This document shows, one piece after another, positions 15,381 through 27,640 of a stretch of 64,000 nt of DNA. The notes below the pieces were generated by a model, which was given only the letters and a program-made list of their open reading frames with translations, did no database searches and was not told the origin of the DNA. Numbering within the stretch: the stretch's first letter is position 1; every line of letters begins with the position of its first letter. The stretch comes from Prochilodus magdalenae (lineage: Eukaryota > Chordata > Actinopteri > Characiformes > Prochilodontidae), in assembly GCA_024036415.1 (NCBI GenBank), contig JAMWET010000660.1:12501-76500 (forward strand), read 5' to 3'. The translations under genes were made by a program, and so were the position numbers.

Positions 15381-15845
15381 TTATCTATTTTAACCAATAA
15401 AATAACTAGCCATGACCTTTAACTTCGGACTCCTCAGAGCAGCTGTTTTGATTGACGTTTATATGCCATCTTTTCCCCCCAAACGGTTAAGACAAGGTTA
15501 AAGGAATGAAGTTCCCCTGTCCTTCTCTTATAAAGCCCCCTGAAGTGCCTCTTTTAATTAGGGAGGCTGTGCTTTCCAGTGTGTGTATTGCGGAGTGTTT
15601 ATCAGATCGATTGCGGATGATGGGAGTAGTGAGGGGTGGGAGCGGTGTGGCATTGTGATAGATGCGCTCGGTTCTCCCACTGCAGCCTGAGCACTGCCAA
15701 TCTGTCACCTCTCAAAAGCTATTACTTAAAACATTAGTCTGCCCCGTAGCAGCAGCCTCTCAGCTCCAGACAGCTAACCATGAGCGCTCACAATGTCTCC
15801 ACTGGGAGAGCGCTGCTGCAAAACGGTGGAATGCAGCTACATCTG

Positions 15846-15888
15846 TATGTGTGTGTGTGTGTGTGTGCGTATGTGCGTGTGGTTGTGG

Positions 15889-15923
<35 letters not shown>

Positions 15924-15945
15924 CGTGTGTGGGTGTAGGTGTGTG
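15846..15945. repeat. (TG)n microsatellite, imperfect
   Basis: TG runs interrupted by CG, GTTGTGG and CTCG over about 100 bp. Overlapping frames are Cys-Val repeat translations. Confidence 0.93.
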
Positions 15946-16040
15946 GACTGTTCCTTTTACATATCCAGGATAAAAATGTTGCTACCAAGAAAGTACAAAG
16001 GAAAACAAGGAAATGGACTTAGAGTAGGGGGTGGGGGCAT

Positions 16041-16052
16041 TTATCTATTCAT

Positions 16053-16087
<35 letters not shown>

Positions 16088-16090
16088 TAT
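16041..16090. repeat. (TTTA)n microsatellite
   Basis: About eleven TTTA units. Confidence 0.92.
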
Positions 16091-16344
16091 TCATTTAAAT
16101 GTGCAGTATGTAATATCAAAGACAACACAGGGACTGTAGTATTTGTTGGCTTCTTTGTGTATTTATTACTTTTTCACTGTATGTTTTCTATTTATAACTG
16201 AAAGGTCTATTTAAAAGGTAATGTAAGGGTTAGGTTTATTTTTAGTTTCATTTTCATTACATCTGGATATTTATAGTTGCAGTCTTTAATAATAATTAAT
16301 AAGTGTTGTGCTGTATCAGGGCTGCCACAACTGACAATTTTGAA

Positions 16345-16412
16345 AGTTGATTACTGAACACACTGACTGTGTGACAATAAAGTTGATTCTGATTCTGATT
16401 CTGATTCTGAAG
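16345..16412 (+). mobile_element. LINE-type 3' tail
   Basis: The segment reads GTGTGACAATAAAGTTGATT and then tandem ATTCTG units. An AATAAA followed by a short tandem repeat is the usual 3' end of fish non-LTR elements that terminate in microsatellite tails instead of poly-A. No coding remnant is visible. Confidence 0.65.
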
Positions 16413-17391
16413 TTAATCATGGATTACTCAGATTATGAATCGCTTAATTACTAAATAACTCTTATGTAACTGTCAAAGGTTGTTTTTATGTTTTGTGCAT
16501 TTGCAATAGAGACAATAGAGGTGAATACCGTATTCAAATATTGACTAAGTTAATGAACTTTCCTGTTTATGTAAAAGCTAAACCAACTCCAAACTTTTAA
16601 ATAGCAACACAGCAGCATCAAAATGTAACAAAACTAAATCTTTCTCAATCATCATTCATAAATCAAGCAAATAAAAATCGACCTAATTTAAATGCGTTAA
16701 TCTGTGCTGTGTCTGTCAACACTACATTCTACAATTACAGGTTTTCATTGAGACGCCAACTAATCAACTAATTTGATTGATGTCACCAACTAATCATCTA
16801 TGAATTTGTCAATTAATTTGGGCTTCAATTTTTCCAGATGAATCGATGCCTAATAATTAAATATTTCTATTCTGTATGTTTTATAATCTACGTTTAGGTA
16901 ATTATATAGATTATACCATGAGCCATGCATTCTTTTCGTTGTTGAACTCTGTGGCCCCCCCGAAGGTTCACTGCAGCCTTCCTGACCTGTCATAACTCTC
17001 CTGCGATGGCAGCAGATTTGATGTTTACTGCCGAGGCTGTTTTCGAGGCTGTTGAGCTGGACCGTCCACGTACTTCCTTCCCCGCAGCTCGTCTACAGCC
17101 AGACATGCAAATTCACTGATCTGATCATTCAGCTTGACAGTTTTCAATTTCTTTCCTAAAGCAGCGTTTCCATACAGGGCAACAGCCACCGACTGTGTTC
17201 TGAATTATTACTGACAGCTCCCATAAACCGTACAGCATGCTTTTAAATGGATCCATTTACATTTTAAAGAAATCTCATGTTGAAATGTCTTTAAATATGA
17301 CTGCTGTGATTTATTTTATCAAATATTCTTCTAACTGTTTTCAGATAGAAAACCTCTTAGAAAACCTTAGAAAACCTCTGTGATGAAATAT
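16413..17391. other. intronic sequence without a recognised gene
   Basis: The first part is AT-rich. The part from about 16920 to 17260 is more balanced in base composition and unique-looking. No coding frame is supported. Confidence 0.5.
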
Positions 17392-17398
17392 TTCTCTC

Positions 17399-17430
<32 letters not shown>
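17392..17430. repeat. (CT)n microsatellite
   Basis: About nineteen CT units with one CCC interruption. Confidence 0.93.
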
Positions 17431-17620
17431 TGTATTCAGATCTGCAATACAAAGCTGTGATCTACTGACTATACAAAGCATGCAGTGAATGGTTCAGGCA
17501 GTAACGCCACTGCCAAACAGCTGTAGTATTAATTGAACAGGTTTATAGCTGGGATGTTCATAGAATCAGCACAAACGCATCACTTAGGTTCTTAAGATAC
17601 AAATGGGAGCTTCAAGGCAG

Positions 17621-17621
17621 T

Positions 17622-17679
<58 letters not shown>

Positions 17680-17712
17680 AGCGTATATGTGTGTATGCTA
17701 TGTGTGAGCATT

Positions 17713-17751
<39 letters not shown>

Positions 17752-17879
17752 GTGTGTATGGTGTGTGTGAGCGTTTGTGTGTGTGTGTGTGTGTGAGCGT
17801 ATATGTGTGTATGGTGTGCGAGCGTTTGTGTGTGTGTGTGTGTGTGAGCGTATATGTGTGTATGCTTTGCGTGAGCATT

Positions 17880-17927
<48 letters not shown>

Positions 17928-17996
17928 CATATATGTATGTATGGTGTGTGCGAGCGTTTGTGTGTGGGTGTGTGCTTATGGTGTGTGTGTGTGTAT
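17621..17996. repeat. GT array with higher-order repeat structure
   Basis: GT runs are punctuated by recurring words such as GAGCGTATATGTGTGTATG, GAGCGTTTGTG and GAGCATTTATATG. This gives a minisatellite-like order on top of the dinucleotide. The overlapping frames of up to 147 codons are repeat translations. Confidence 0.93.
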
Positions 17997-18154
17997 TTTC
18001 TGCTGTGGGGAAATTCATTATTATTTACAGTTTCTTTCATACATTCATTTACAACAGTAGTACATAACTGTTATCCAAAAAAATTTACCTCCACTTTCTC
18101 AAACTCTAAGTATCAGAATATTTTTATCATTTGAGCTTAGCAGCAGCACTTTAC

Positions 18155-18305
18155 ACTGTGTAAAGATTTCATGATGCACAGACCAATAGAAAAGCCTGGA
18201 ATAAAATCTTTACACATTGGCTTATACTGAAAGTGAGAAATGTTTTTTTTCCTGTCCTGTCAAATAGCCTTTTGTGGAGATACTATTTTATCTTTGGCCA
18301 TGCAC
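18155..18305. mobile_element. family C MITE, degenerate copy
   Basis: It shares TTTACACTGTGT, AATTTCATGA-type and GGAGATACT words with the copies at 22300 and 9481, in the same relative order. Edges are approximate. Confidence 0.5.
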
Positions 18306-18365
18306 AACCCTGTATCTCTAAATTAGTCTCAATGAATTAATTAACAAATATCTTTATTATATCAA

Positions 18366-18396
18366 TATCTATTATATTATATTATATTATATTATA
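18366..18396. repeat. (ATATT)n microsatellite
   Basis: About six ATATT units. Confidence 0.85.
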
Positions 18397-20254
18397 AATA
18401 AATATAGACAAATAGAAATAGACTAACAGGTACATACATCACTGCTGCTGTAAATATTTGTTTCCCATTAGTGGGGGGGAGTCTGGCTTAATTGTCTTTA
18501 TTAGTTATGTTGCTTCCTCCTGCTATTAAGTTAACAGTTTTAGATCACAGTGTTTTGTGCCAACAGCAGCAATATACAGAATAGTCCATATAAGACATAA
18601 TGCACGTATGAGCACGTATGAGGAATTATTCCTAAGTCGCATAAACACAGTGGTATACTGAGCTACTCATTTTAATCACAGTCAGGCGACAGAAAATACT
18701 TTGGACAGGTTTTACAGACAATACTCACAGCTATGATGGGGAGAGGGCACTATAGCACCGCACCATTAATTCACCACTGATGCTATCACTCATATTTCAT
18801 CTCTATCAGGATGCGGTGCTCAGATTGCACTGATACGAATGACATTTGTAGGTATTCTCTTCAAAGACTGGATACATATAAATATACCAAATGTATAGAA
18901 TATAGCACATTGCATAGAGTCTAGTTAAGACCCTGATAGAAAACAAGCATCAGACAAAGGAGTTGTAACATGTTAATATACATGAATGATGCTACATTCA
19001 ATCAAATACAGCCAGCATTAAAGTCATAAAGTCTTTGATACCTTCATATAGTTAAAATTAATGTTCATAGCTTGTGAAAACTATTATACATTGTTTTGTC
19101 TTTTTTGAGCATGAAAATGGATTTCCATTCATCTTGTAAATCAAAAGATTCATTGTAAGTTCTAAAGACGATATTTTACTGCTCATTAATTCTATTAATT
19201 TCATGCAGTGTTTAATTATTGGTTCAGCTGTATTAGCATCACTGCTCCACACTGCCAAACCCTGCTGCATTAAAATCAGAGTGCAGGATACTGCTGCCTG
19301 CGTGTGAGAAGAAGAAAGTGGAAGCGGTGCCTGTGCGGCTGCCTCCGCTACTCCAGGGCTCGCTTTGATGTGCTATTAGTCTGTGAAAGTGCATTAGACC
19401 AATGGGACAGTGTGTGTCTCACCAAGTAATACTTAGTAATCAGAGCGCTGGATAACCCAGAAGGGGGTTTTGAAATTAGTTTTATAATCTCCACTTGACA
19501 CAAATATATCCACTCCCTTTTAAGTAACACCCTGAGAGCGTGTTAGAGGAGATGGAGCAGCAGCATCACCACGGCACCATGGCAAAACAGCGATAAGGAA
19601 GATTTTATACTCTAACGTCATCGCAATAACATGTTGGCAATTTGAAAGACATGATATGGTATCACTTAAAGTCTGATCGAACAGAACCTTCCACAACCCG
19701 ACTTAACTGAGCGGTCAGGTCTGGAGGAATTTCATGCCTGCTCTATGTGTAGGGAGAGTCATTGCAGCGGACACATAAAGTGAAATTCTTGACTTCAGTT
19801 TTAAAAAGCTCTTTTTTCTCGATTTTTAGTTTATTAGTGTGTATGAAGTGTCCACAGTTCAAATGATACAAAACTATAGTATAATTTTGCTCCAACAGCG
19901 ATGATATATAGAAAATACCAGGTATATACAGTAGCTGGGACTCTAATGCAGGAATTGTCTGGTAGTTCCTCATGAATTACTACTGTATGTACTTTCTATT
20001 GTCTCTGTTGGGACAGCATCTCTCCAATTTTTAGTTTGATTTTCCAGCATTTAAAAATTCCAATTGCCTAATAAATTGTGTTAACCTTAATAATTCAAGA
20101 ATAGAAATGCTCCAACTTAATTTAGGAAAAAAAAAATCTTCTTCCATTATTTTCCATTCAAAGTTAGACACCTTAATTGTCCTATTCTATAAAGTTACCA
20201 TTTTGTAGGTTAGAGGTTTCCCAACAGCACTGATATATATATATAAGTCTTATT
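18397..20254. other. intronic sequence without a recognised gene
   Basis: Mostly AT-rich unique-looking DNA. The stretch 19200-19620 is more complex in composition. No coding frame, RNA gene or repeat is recognised. Confidence 0.5.
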
Positions 20255-20462
20255 TTGTTGCTGTCCAAAGAAAAATAAGTATCTCCAAAATAATGAGTTT
20301 ACAGGGGAAGGCAAGAACGTTCTCTACTTTCAGTGGACATTATTCTAAAGAGATTTTGTCCCAAGCAAATTTCCAAAGCATTTCTGTTTTCCATTAATCA
20401 ATGTACAGATATCAAAGGATATAAAACAGTAAAAACTGGAGAATATGTAGATTGTTGTTTAA
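20255..20462. mobile_element. family C MITE copy
   Basis: The left edge GTTGCTGTCCAAAGAAAAAT then AAGTATCTCCAAAA matches the left edge at 9481. The right side GGAGAATATG is weaker. The interior shares the CATTTCTGTT block. Confidence 0.65.
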
Positions 20463-20656
20463 CCCAAATGTAAATAAATTACTGACGTATATATCATCTA
20501 TAGTAATATGGACGCTTCCCTCCACATTGTAGTGCACATGGCACATTATTATATTATTTGGTATTACAATTTGTTTGAATTAGTTGCTTAAGGATTTACT
20601 AAAAATATTAAAAATGGTACTGAAAATAGGTTTTGGTGAATAGTTTGTAATATGTA

Positions 20657-21090
20657 CATTGCTTAAATGTTTGGGGTCAGTGGTCATAACAAAAACTGTT
20701 ATTTAATAATAGCTCATACAGCGTAGACTGAAAGGCTATAAGCTAGACACACAACTCGTTCTATATGCACAGTTTACAGCATGTTATACAAAATAAGATT
20801 AAAAATGTAGTTACTACATAACAAGCCATGATCCTCTGTTTATTTAAATTACTATGAATATCTGTGTAATTAAAGAGGTTTAGAGTTTCTCTTCTCTGTC
20901 AGTCCATTCTCTAAGCTGTTTCTCAATGATCATGAACGCCCTTATAGCTCAATTTATTATCATGAACGTCCTCATTTTTACAGGACCCTCTTGTCCTGTA
21001 GAACTTGTGAGAAATTTGTTTCATCATATAATCAATTTATACATAGCTTTAAAGAATGAAATCAGTGACCCTGAACGTTTGAGCTGTGGT
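20657..21090. mobile_element. family B nonautonomous Tc1-like element
   Basis: It is preceded by TA (20655-20656). The left edge contains AAATGTTTGGGGTCAGTGGTC. The right side contains GTGACCCTGAACGTTTGAGC, which is an imperfect inverted match. No transposase frame is present, so this is a MITE-like derivative. Confidence 0.55.
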
Positions 21091-21666
21091 GTCAGTCCAC
21101 ATTGAGTTATTGTATATGAAATAACAGATGTTGGTGATGTGGCACATGCTTCCAACCGTTTGAACAGCAGGTACCAGTATATTCCAGATGTTACTTATAA
21201 ATCAGACTTATTGCCGTATTATATACCAGCTAGTTACCAAAAGAGATGCATGTTTTGGTTCAGAATGCTTGTAGTTTTCGTTTTGTAGTACCTCCACAAG
21301 TACAAACAGCAACAGAGGAACCAGAAATCCCTATTGTTCCTTGTACGGTGGATGAAGAATAGGGGTTACCTGTTAAGATCTCTTAAAGTGGTGTCGTCTG
21401 TTAAGTGCGTATCTGCATGGAGAATGGTATTTCCTATCAAGAGAATGGAGACTGGGAGGTGACCCTCCTTGCACAATTGTGAGAGATGATAGCAGTGCGT
21501 GGCGAAACCATTTAAGGTTAAATCTAGCATACAAAATCCACTTTCATTTGTAATGCTGCTGCTTTCCTGCACTGCTGTAAATGCAAGTCATTCTGAATGA
21601 ATCTTTTCTGCCTCTTCCCCTCATTCTGCTCTCTCTCTCTCTCTCTCTCTCTCTACCTTGTGAGCT

Positions 21667-21715
<49 letters not shown>

Positions 21716-22299
21716 CCTCTCTCTGTGTAAATCTGACTCAAAAGAACATAAGCAGCTCTGAAGGTCCTCAGCCAGCCAGTTGATAGTCAAGCACCCAGAT
21801 GCATCATGGGAATCCTACGCACCACCTTGTCAAGAATCCGTGAAGCAGCAGCAGTGAATTATAGGCTTTCACACACCTCTTCTTACGTTAAGGAGGCGTT
21901 GAGGTGTGGCAGGATTATTCTGTACAGCTGTTGAATATTCAGCAGAAATACTTTGGCTAAGTCAAGTTGACTTAATTTACTGTATTTCTTATTGCACATG
22001 GAAGTTGACATATTTGGCAAATGAAAGCATGTTAACACATCCACAGGGATCAGACTTAAAAATGGCATTTTACAGCAAGGGGCATCATCGCTGCACAAAC
22101 CTAGTAAGTTTTGCAGAGGATGCATATTTTACCATTTGTTTAAATAAATTCAGCATATAAACAGTGACAGTGAGGTAAAATGTGTTACTTAATCTTCTTT
22201 AGGTCATTTGACCAGAGGTGCCCATAGATGCTTTTGCATACAACTGCAATGATGGCATCCTTTATATATGTTACATTACTTTTACTTGTGTGCGTCCTT
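21091..22299. other. intronic sequence with a CT/CA microsatellite
   Basis: No gene. The region holds the (CT)n and (CA)n runs at 21629-21714. The rest is unrecognised. Confidence 0.5.
21629..21714. repeat. (CT)n and (CA)n microsatellites
   Basis: About 13 CT units (21629-21654), then about 21 CA units (21672-21714). Confidence 0.94.
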
Positions 22300-22445
22300 T
22301 GAACACAGCAGCTGCTGTTTACACTGTGTGAGAATTTCATGATAAGTAACCAACAGAAATGGCCAAAAACTGCTTGGAAAAAAGTCTGGCTCCTGTAAAG
22401 TTAGCGTTTTGGAGATACTTGTTTTTCTTTGGACAGCAACAATAT
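22300..22445. mobile_element. family C MITE, right half
   Basis: The segment ends GGAGATACTTGTTTTTCTTT then GGACAGCAACAATATA, matching the terminal repeat of the copy at 9481. The interior has the shared block AACAGAAATGGCC. Confidence 0.65.
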
Positions 22446-22794
22446 ACTAACATTTAATATATATAGCATTTTAATGAACAATGGACCAATGCAATTTAAA
22501 CAAATGACACATTTACACAAGGTTAAGGAAGCCTCTGGTTAGCAAGTCAAAACCACATCAGGATCTTTAAAACACGGACATCACTGAAAAAATATTAATC
22601 AATAAAAAGAAATAAAAATAAATAAATTATGACAATTTTTAGTCATTAAAAAGCACTAAGACCCTACCATCTAAATTGGGACCATAAAAAGATAAGAACT
22701 TTTTTTGTTTGATTGTGCTACAATTTATTTTTCAATTTATATATATATATATATGCAGATATGTTTGTTCATATTACATAGTACAAGTCATAGT

Positions 22795-22991
22795 ACAAGT
22801 AGTACTAAAGTGAACGAGTGAATAGAGCTTTTAAACTGTGCAAAAAATATATAATTTTACACAACTTTATAGATATTAGAGGTGGATATATGGCAGAAAT
22901 ATAATACAGTGATACATCAAGAGTATATGTGGTGTAGAGTCTTTAAGATCACCAACAACATCCATTTATTTAAGTTTTTGACTGGTACTGT
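22795..22991 (-). mobile_element. family G Tc1-like MITE, truncated copy
   Basis: The right end TTTTTGACTGGTACTG is followed by TA. The segment CCAACAACATCCATTTATTT is the reverse complement of the start of the element at 33876, and AGAGCTTTTAAACTGTGC also matches its interior. The other terminus is missing. Confidence 0.7.
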
Positions 22992-24089
22992 ACATATATG
23001 ATGTCATGTATGGATATATAGAACTGAGGCTCTGTCATGATGAAGTGGTGAACACAGCAGGTATAAGAGAGGTGACAAAATAGTCTTGTTCGGAAGAACA
23101 TTTCTTTCAAGCTGAATACTTGGTGTCTGAACAATGAGTGAAAGAATTTATTGATCCTTTATTTCACCCGTCTTTGTGTTCCAATTTAAAGCAGACTTTC
23201 TGTATCTTGTGTTTACACACGCCTTGTGTCTACGCACACACTTTCAGTAGCTTATGCCTTTGCATTTTTTCATTTGAGGTATTTGAGGTTCATTTCGTCG
23301 CTGGCACTGACTGTGAATAGATATTGCTGAAATAAAAAAGGAAACAAGATTATAATTATGTTGCTGTAATAATAGAACTCGCTTTTGTGAAGCTCAGTCC
23401 AGTAGAAAAGCTGCTGTACTGATTAAACACCCTTCACCATTCATACAGTGAGAGATACAACGTGGTTTATGCTACTTACAGTCCATACAGTTTCAAACAC
23501 ATTGAGTGATATTGAGGTCTGGACCCTGGAGCAGTCAGTCCATTGTTCTGAGAACACCAGCAGCTTTTTTGTTTGATGTGAAGCATCTCCTTTTCTCAGT
23601 GAGGAGCTTCTTGAACAGCTACACATCCTTTCTGACCCATAGCATTGAACTGCCTTCTCACAGAGGAAGGATGGACAGAAATACCTGTGGATGCGAGTGG
23701 CTTATTATATCCAGTCTCATCAAAATATCTTCTGACCTCATATATTATTTGGATAGTAAATCATTATCTGAAATAGTGGTGTGCGTGGTGCTGGTATCAG
23801 ACACAGCTTGGGTTTTTACATGCGTCTTTCTCACTCCTAGGTTGAGATGGTCCACCACCCAAAGTTATCCAGCCAGGCGCAGCTCTGTGATCAGAAATGA
23901 ACCATTGATTTAAGGCTAGAGATTACAGTGGGGGCCTACATGCTTTAATAATATGACTAATAATCATAAACTCACCAGACAAAAAAATCTATCACCTTGC
24001 GTGTTTAAAGTGGTAGTAACTTCAGGCTCCTGCAGATGGTATTATATGAGGATGATGGGGCTATAAATAGCTGTGGGGTGTGAGTGACG
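22992..24089. other. intronic sequence without a recognised gene
   Basis: It contains the family E fragment at 23593-23672. A 135-codon frame at 23506-23913 crosses that repeat and has no recognisable domain. Confidence 0.5.
23593..23672. repeat. dispersed repeat fragment, family E
   Basis: Pairs with 1495-1576 (see that entry). Confidence 0.6.
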
Positions 24090-24490
24090 GGATTCATAGA
24101 TTGAGAAGGGGTGGCAGAGTGCAGTCAATATCTCATTCCATGTGTGGAAAATGACTCCAAAGCAGATGTTAATGATTGGCTAAAAGGACTGACTGTATTT
24201 GTGAGTGTCAAAGACCATAGTGTAAAGGAAGTAGCTGAATCTGCAGGTGTATGGAGGCATACAGTCATACAGGTCTTCCAGCAGTAGCTAAAATCCCAGT
24301 CTACAGGAAACTCTCTTCGGAATTGTGCAGGGAAGGCATCCACCAAATCTGACCCGACTGCACAATTTTGTGATGCAAGAGTGTCTGAACTCTGATGTGG
24401 CCTACATCCAGATACATTTCCAGTCAATGCCAGTTCAAATCCAATCACAGCAGTTTTTTTCGTGCTTGTGGAGGTATTTTATGCTATAAG
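24090..24490 (+). repeat. relic of transposon-like repeat, family D copy 2
   Basis: It aligns with 9849-10210 throughout, with an extra ~30 bp around 24190-24275. The plus-strand translation keeps KEVAESAG and LKSQSTGNS fragments but has stops. It is probably a decayed transposase N-terminal region. Confidence 0.6.
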
Positions 24491-25763
24491 GTACATTCCA
24501 ATCACAGGTGAGCTTAAATATAAAACATTGCTAGGATGTGAATGCCTGAATCAAACCTGATTAGCTGGCCTTAAATAAAGAATCCAGTTTTCTAATAACA
24601 TATACCCCAATAAAGTTTTCAGCTTCCTGTGGACAAGCTGTAAGTAGAGCTGCTTGCTGGTAGACCTTGGGAATTTGGCCGGATTTAGTACGCCCACTTT
24701 GAACAGCACAAATATGGGGCGGTTTATCTCAGCAGTAAACCTCACTGGAGTACGTCTGGCTCAGTTGGACTCAACAAGCCTTTCAGCAGGAAATTGCATT
24801 AGTTTACTGGCATCAGGGTCCGTCTCGGGCCTCGCTTATACTGGGCTTCTTTATGAATATGGCGCTGGGTTTAGCTCTTATTGCAGCGAAGCAGCCTGTA
24901 TATCCGATAGGCTGCAATATATTAAATCTCTCAGGCCTTCAGCAGGCTGAGCCTGCCAAGCAAAAGGTTGGCCAGGTACGCCAAAGCCGGGCTTCATTGT
25001 GCTGAACGTGGGGCCTCACTTGACGGTGTGTGCTTAAAGAGCGGTACAGGCGTGCCACATGGCTTGAATGGAAAGCAATTTAGCAAAGTGTAATTGGAGG
25101 GAAGTGATAAGGTTGACTGTCTCAGGTTTCACCGCTTAAATTTCATTAGGTTTAGTTATTTATTTATTTTATATATTTTTTTCATTTCTTGGAAGTGGCT
25201 CTCCCAGTGTGACTCCTGCACAATTGCTGTAGCATTCATCATGAGTGCTTTTGTAGATTATGCAATTATTTTAGGATTGTACTGTTTTTTCTTCTTCTTC
25301 TTAAGAATTCATATTAACGTGTTTTCCTCTTGTTCCATTTTCTTTTAAAGGGTAAAAGAAATGTTCTCTGCACTCGAGAGCGTGCTTCGCACTCGTTAAC
25401 GCACTCTCCCACTCCTTATCAGCTTCACGCACACACATGTTCGCACGCGCACACCAACCTAAATGGCTTGCAGCTGAAATACAAAGGGAATCACGCTGGG
25501 CTTGAAAATGCAGCCTGATATTTGCTCTTCATTTCAGGTTTAATCCCGCGGTACGAGAGAGGAAAAGGGGAAATTATGCGAATCGTGCTCAAACATTGAT
25601 GATTGCATTGTTTTGGCAGTGTTTGCATGAACAAATAAGGCATCGGGCCACTATCAGTGTAGCTGCATATCAGCTGCAGATTTGATTGCTGCTGTCACAC
25701 GGAGAAACGAGAGCGAAATGTCACTGGAATGCGTCTAGCGCAGAGCCGAAGCCCTCCCAGCAG
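24491..25763. other. intronic, compositionally complex sequence; possible conserved noncoding DNA
   Basis: From about 24630 to 25760 the DNA is mixed in composition, lacks recognised repeats and includes motif-rich segments (for example 25480-25690). This look is common for vertebrate noncoding regulatory DNA, but conservation cannot be tested here. Confidence 0.35.
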
Positions 25764-25917
25764 GTGAGAGTCACTGTCAGGCACAGTAAACTGTAAGTGG
25801 CCTTGTCGATAGCCCGCCCAAATGGACACCAGCATATTGATCACTGGCATTAAATAGCCCTTCAGGGGGGTTATCAGGCTAGTAGTCTCTATCTGGTCTC
25901 TAGATTCTCTCTCTCTC

Positions 25918-26005
<88 letters not shown>

Positions 26006-26580
26006 GCTCCCTGCTCTCCAGTGCCAGTGTCACATTATGTCCGCAAATCAATGCAGGACAGTAACAAACCACAGGCTGTCTATAGAAGCGCAGTGGCGGA
26101 CCCCAAGCATGTTGCCATTGGCACTACACTGCAGGTGAGAGTCACTGTCAGGCACTGTAAACTGTAAGTGGCCTTGTCGATAGCCCACCCAAATGGACAC
26201 CAGCATATTGATCACTGGCATTAAATAGCCCTTCAGGGGGGTTATCAGGATAGTAGTCTCTATCTGGTCTCTAGATTCTCTCTCTCTTTCTCTCTCTCTC
26301 TTTCTCGCTCCCTCCTCTCCAGTGCCAGTGTTACATTATGTCCGCAAATCAATGCAGGACAGTAACAAACCACAGGCTGTCTATAGAAGCGCAGTGGCGG
26401 ACGCCAAGCATGTTGCCCGGTGCCACTACACTGCAGGTGAGAGTCACTGTCAGGCACTGAAACTGTAAGTGGCCTTGTCGATGGCCTGCCCAAATGGACA
26501 TCAGCATATTGATCACTGGCATTCGGTTAAATGCCCCTTGAGGGGGGTTACCATGATAGTAGTCTCTATCAGGTCTCTAG

Positions 26581-26612
<32 letters not shown>

Positions 26613-26745
26613 CCACTCCGTCTCTCTCCTCTCCAGTGCCAGTGTCACATTATGTCTGCAAATCAATGCAGGCCTGTCACAAACCACAGGCTGTCTATAA
26701 AAGCGCAGTCGCGGGTGCCGAGCATGCCGCGGGTGCCGCTACACC
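25764..26745. repeat. three-copy tandem repeat (~302-371 bp units) with CT microsatellites
   Basis: Units start at GTGAGAGTCACTGTCAGG at 25764, 26135 and 26437. Each unit contains AAACTGTAAGTGGCCTTGTC, then ACCAGCATATTGATCACTGG-type sequence, then a CT run, then CAGTGCCAGTGT and CACAGGCTGTCTATA. Unit 1 is longer (371 bp) because its CT run is expanded to about 80 bp. Units 1 and 2 are more alike than unit 3, which has more changes. The frames on either strand are low complexity. Confidence 0.93.
25907..26000. repeat. (CT)n microsatellite inside unit 1
   Basis: About 45 CT units with two GT interruptions. Confidence 0.95.
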
Positions 26746-27310
26746 ACCACTTTTTCTCCCTGCCTGAGTTATTTGTGTCCTCAACCACTAAATCATATTG
26801 ATTAAAGCTTGTCATGGATTTGAAATGAGGTCCTGTGGGGTCACTCGCAGCAGAAATGGCAGTTTATTGGATTACAGGCTTAATTTGATTTGGAACGAGG
26901 ATCGTGCATTATAATGTGCACCTCGCCTGAGAGCGCTGTTCCTCACCTGACTCCTGAACCTTCTCCAGTGCTTTGGAAAACATACACACTGCAGACATTC
27001 TGCTAGACAACACTCACATATTCTGCAGGGCGGACGCTTCTGCTTTAGTTTGTTAAGCAGTGCGTTTGTGCAGGTTTTGTTGGGTTTCATTGTGCATGTG
27101 TTAGTGTTGCATTCTTCATGCTTTTTTTTTCAATACATGGCAAAGAATTCAGTTCTCGAACATTCCACACTTTTGATCCATTACTGAAATAGGCCAACAC
27201 CATGTCATTGCTGCATTCTGCCTATATGGGAATCAAATCTGTATTAAATTGTAAAATTGTTTTGATGTATTTGTTGTTTTGTTGTGATTATTTAAAATTG
27301 CTTAAATTAT
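26746..27310. other. unique intronic sequence next to the triplication
   Basis: No gene or repeat is recognised. Composition is balanced up to about 27110 and AT-rich after. Confidence 0.45.
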
Positions 27311-27640
27311 TGGTAAGAGTACTGCTATGCAAGTCCAACATAGTCCAGTCCATTGAATTTACACAGACCACTTCTGTACTCACATATACTGTAGTTGTCA
27401 TATGATAACATAATTATTTAGCGTTTCACAAAACACATCACTACTAGTTTTAATGTTGGAAAAAAAGTTATAACTATAGGTTATAACTAGTTATACCAAT
27501 TATAAATATTTGTTTTTTAAATGCAGTCATAGTACCAGAGTAGCAGAGTAGCGCTGTGTAATGTAGTCCAATCGGTTGAATGGACACAGAACACTTCCAT
27601 ATTTGCATACACTGTAGTTGCCATATGATAACAAGTTCAT
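27311..27640. repeat. imperfect direct duplication of ~100 bp
   Basis: The segment 27313-27415 and the segment 27540-27640 share TAGTCCA, GAATtTACACAGA-type and ATACTGTAGTTGTCATATGATAACA-type blocks in the same order. They are separated by about 125 bp. Confidence 0.6.

Noticed and set aside
17612..18134. Frames of 72-147 codons over the GT array
   Set aside because: Cys-Val and Thr-His repeat translations of a microsatellite.
23506..23913. 135-codon plus-strand frame
   Set aside because: It overlaps a dispersed repeat fragment shared with 1495-1576 and has no domain.
24640..24760. Possible nxph1 signal-peptide exon (GCTGCTTGCTGG near 24650)
   Set aside because: No in-frame start codon plus hydrophobic leader plus donor site could be assembled there.
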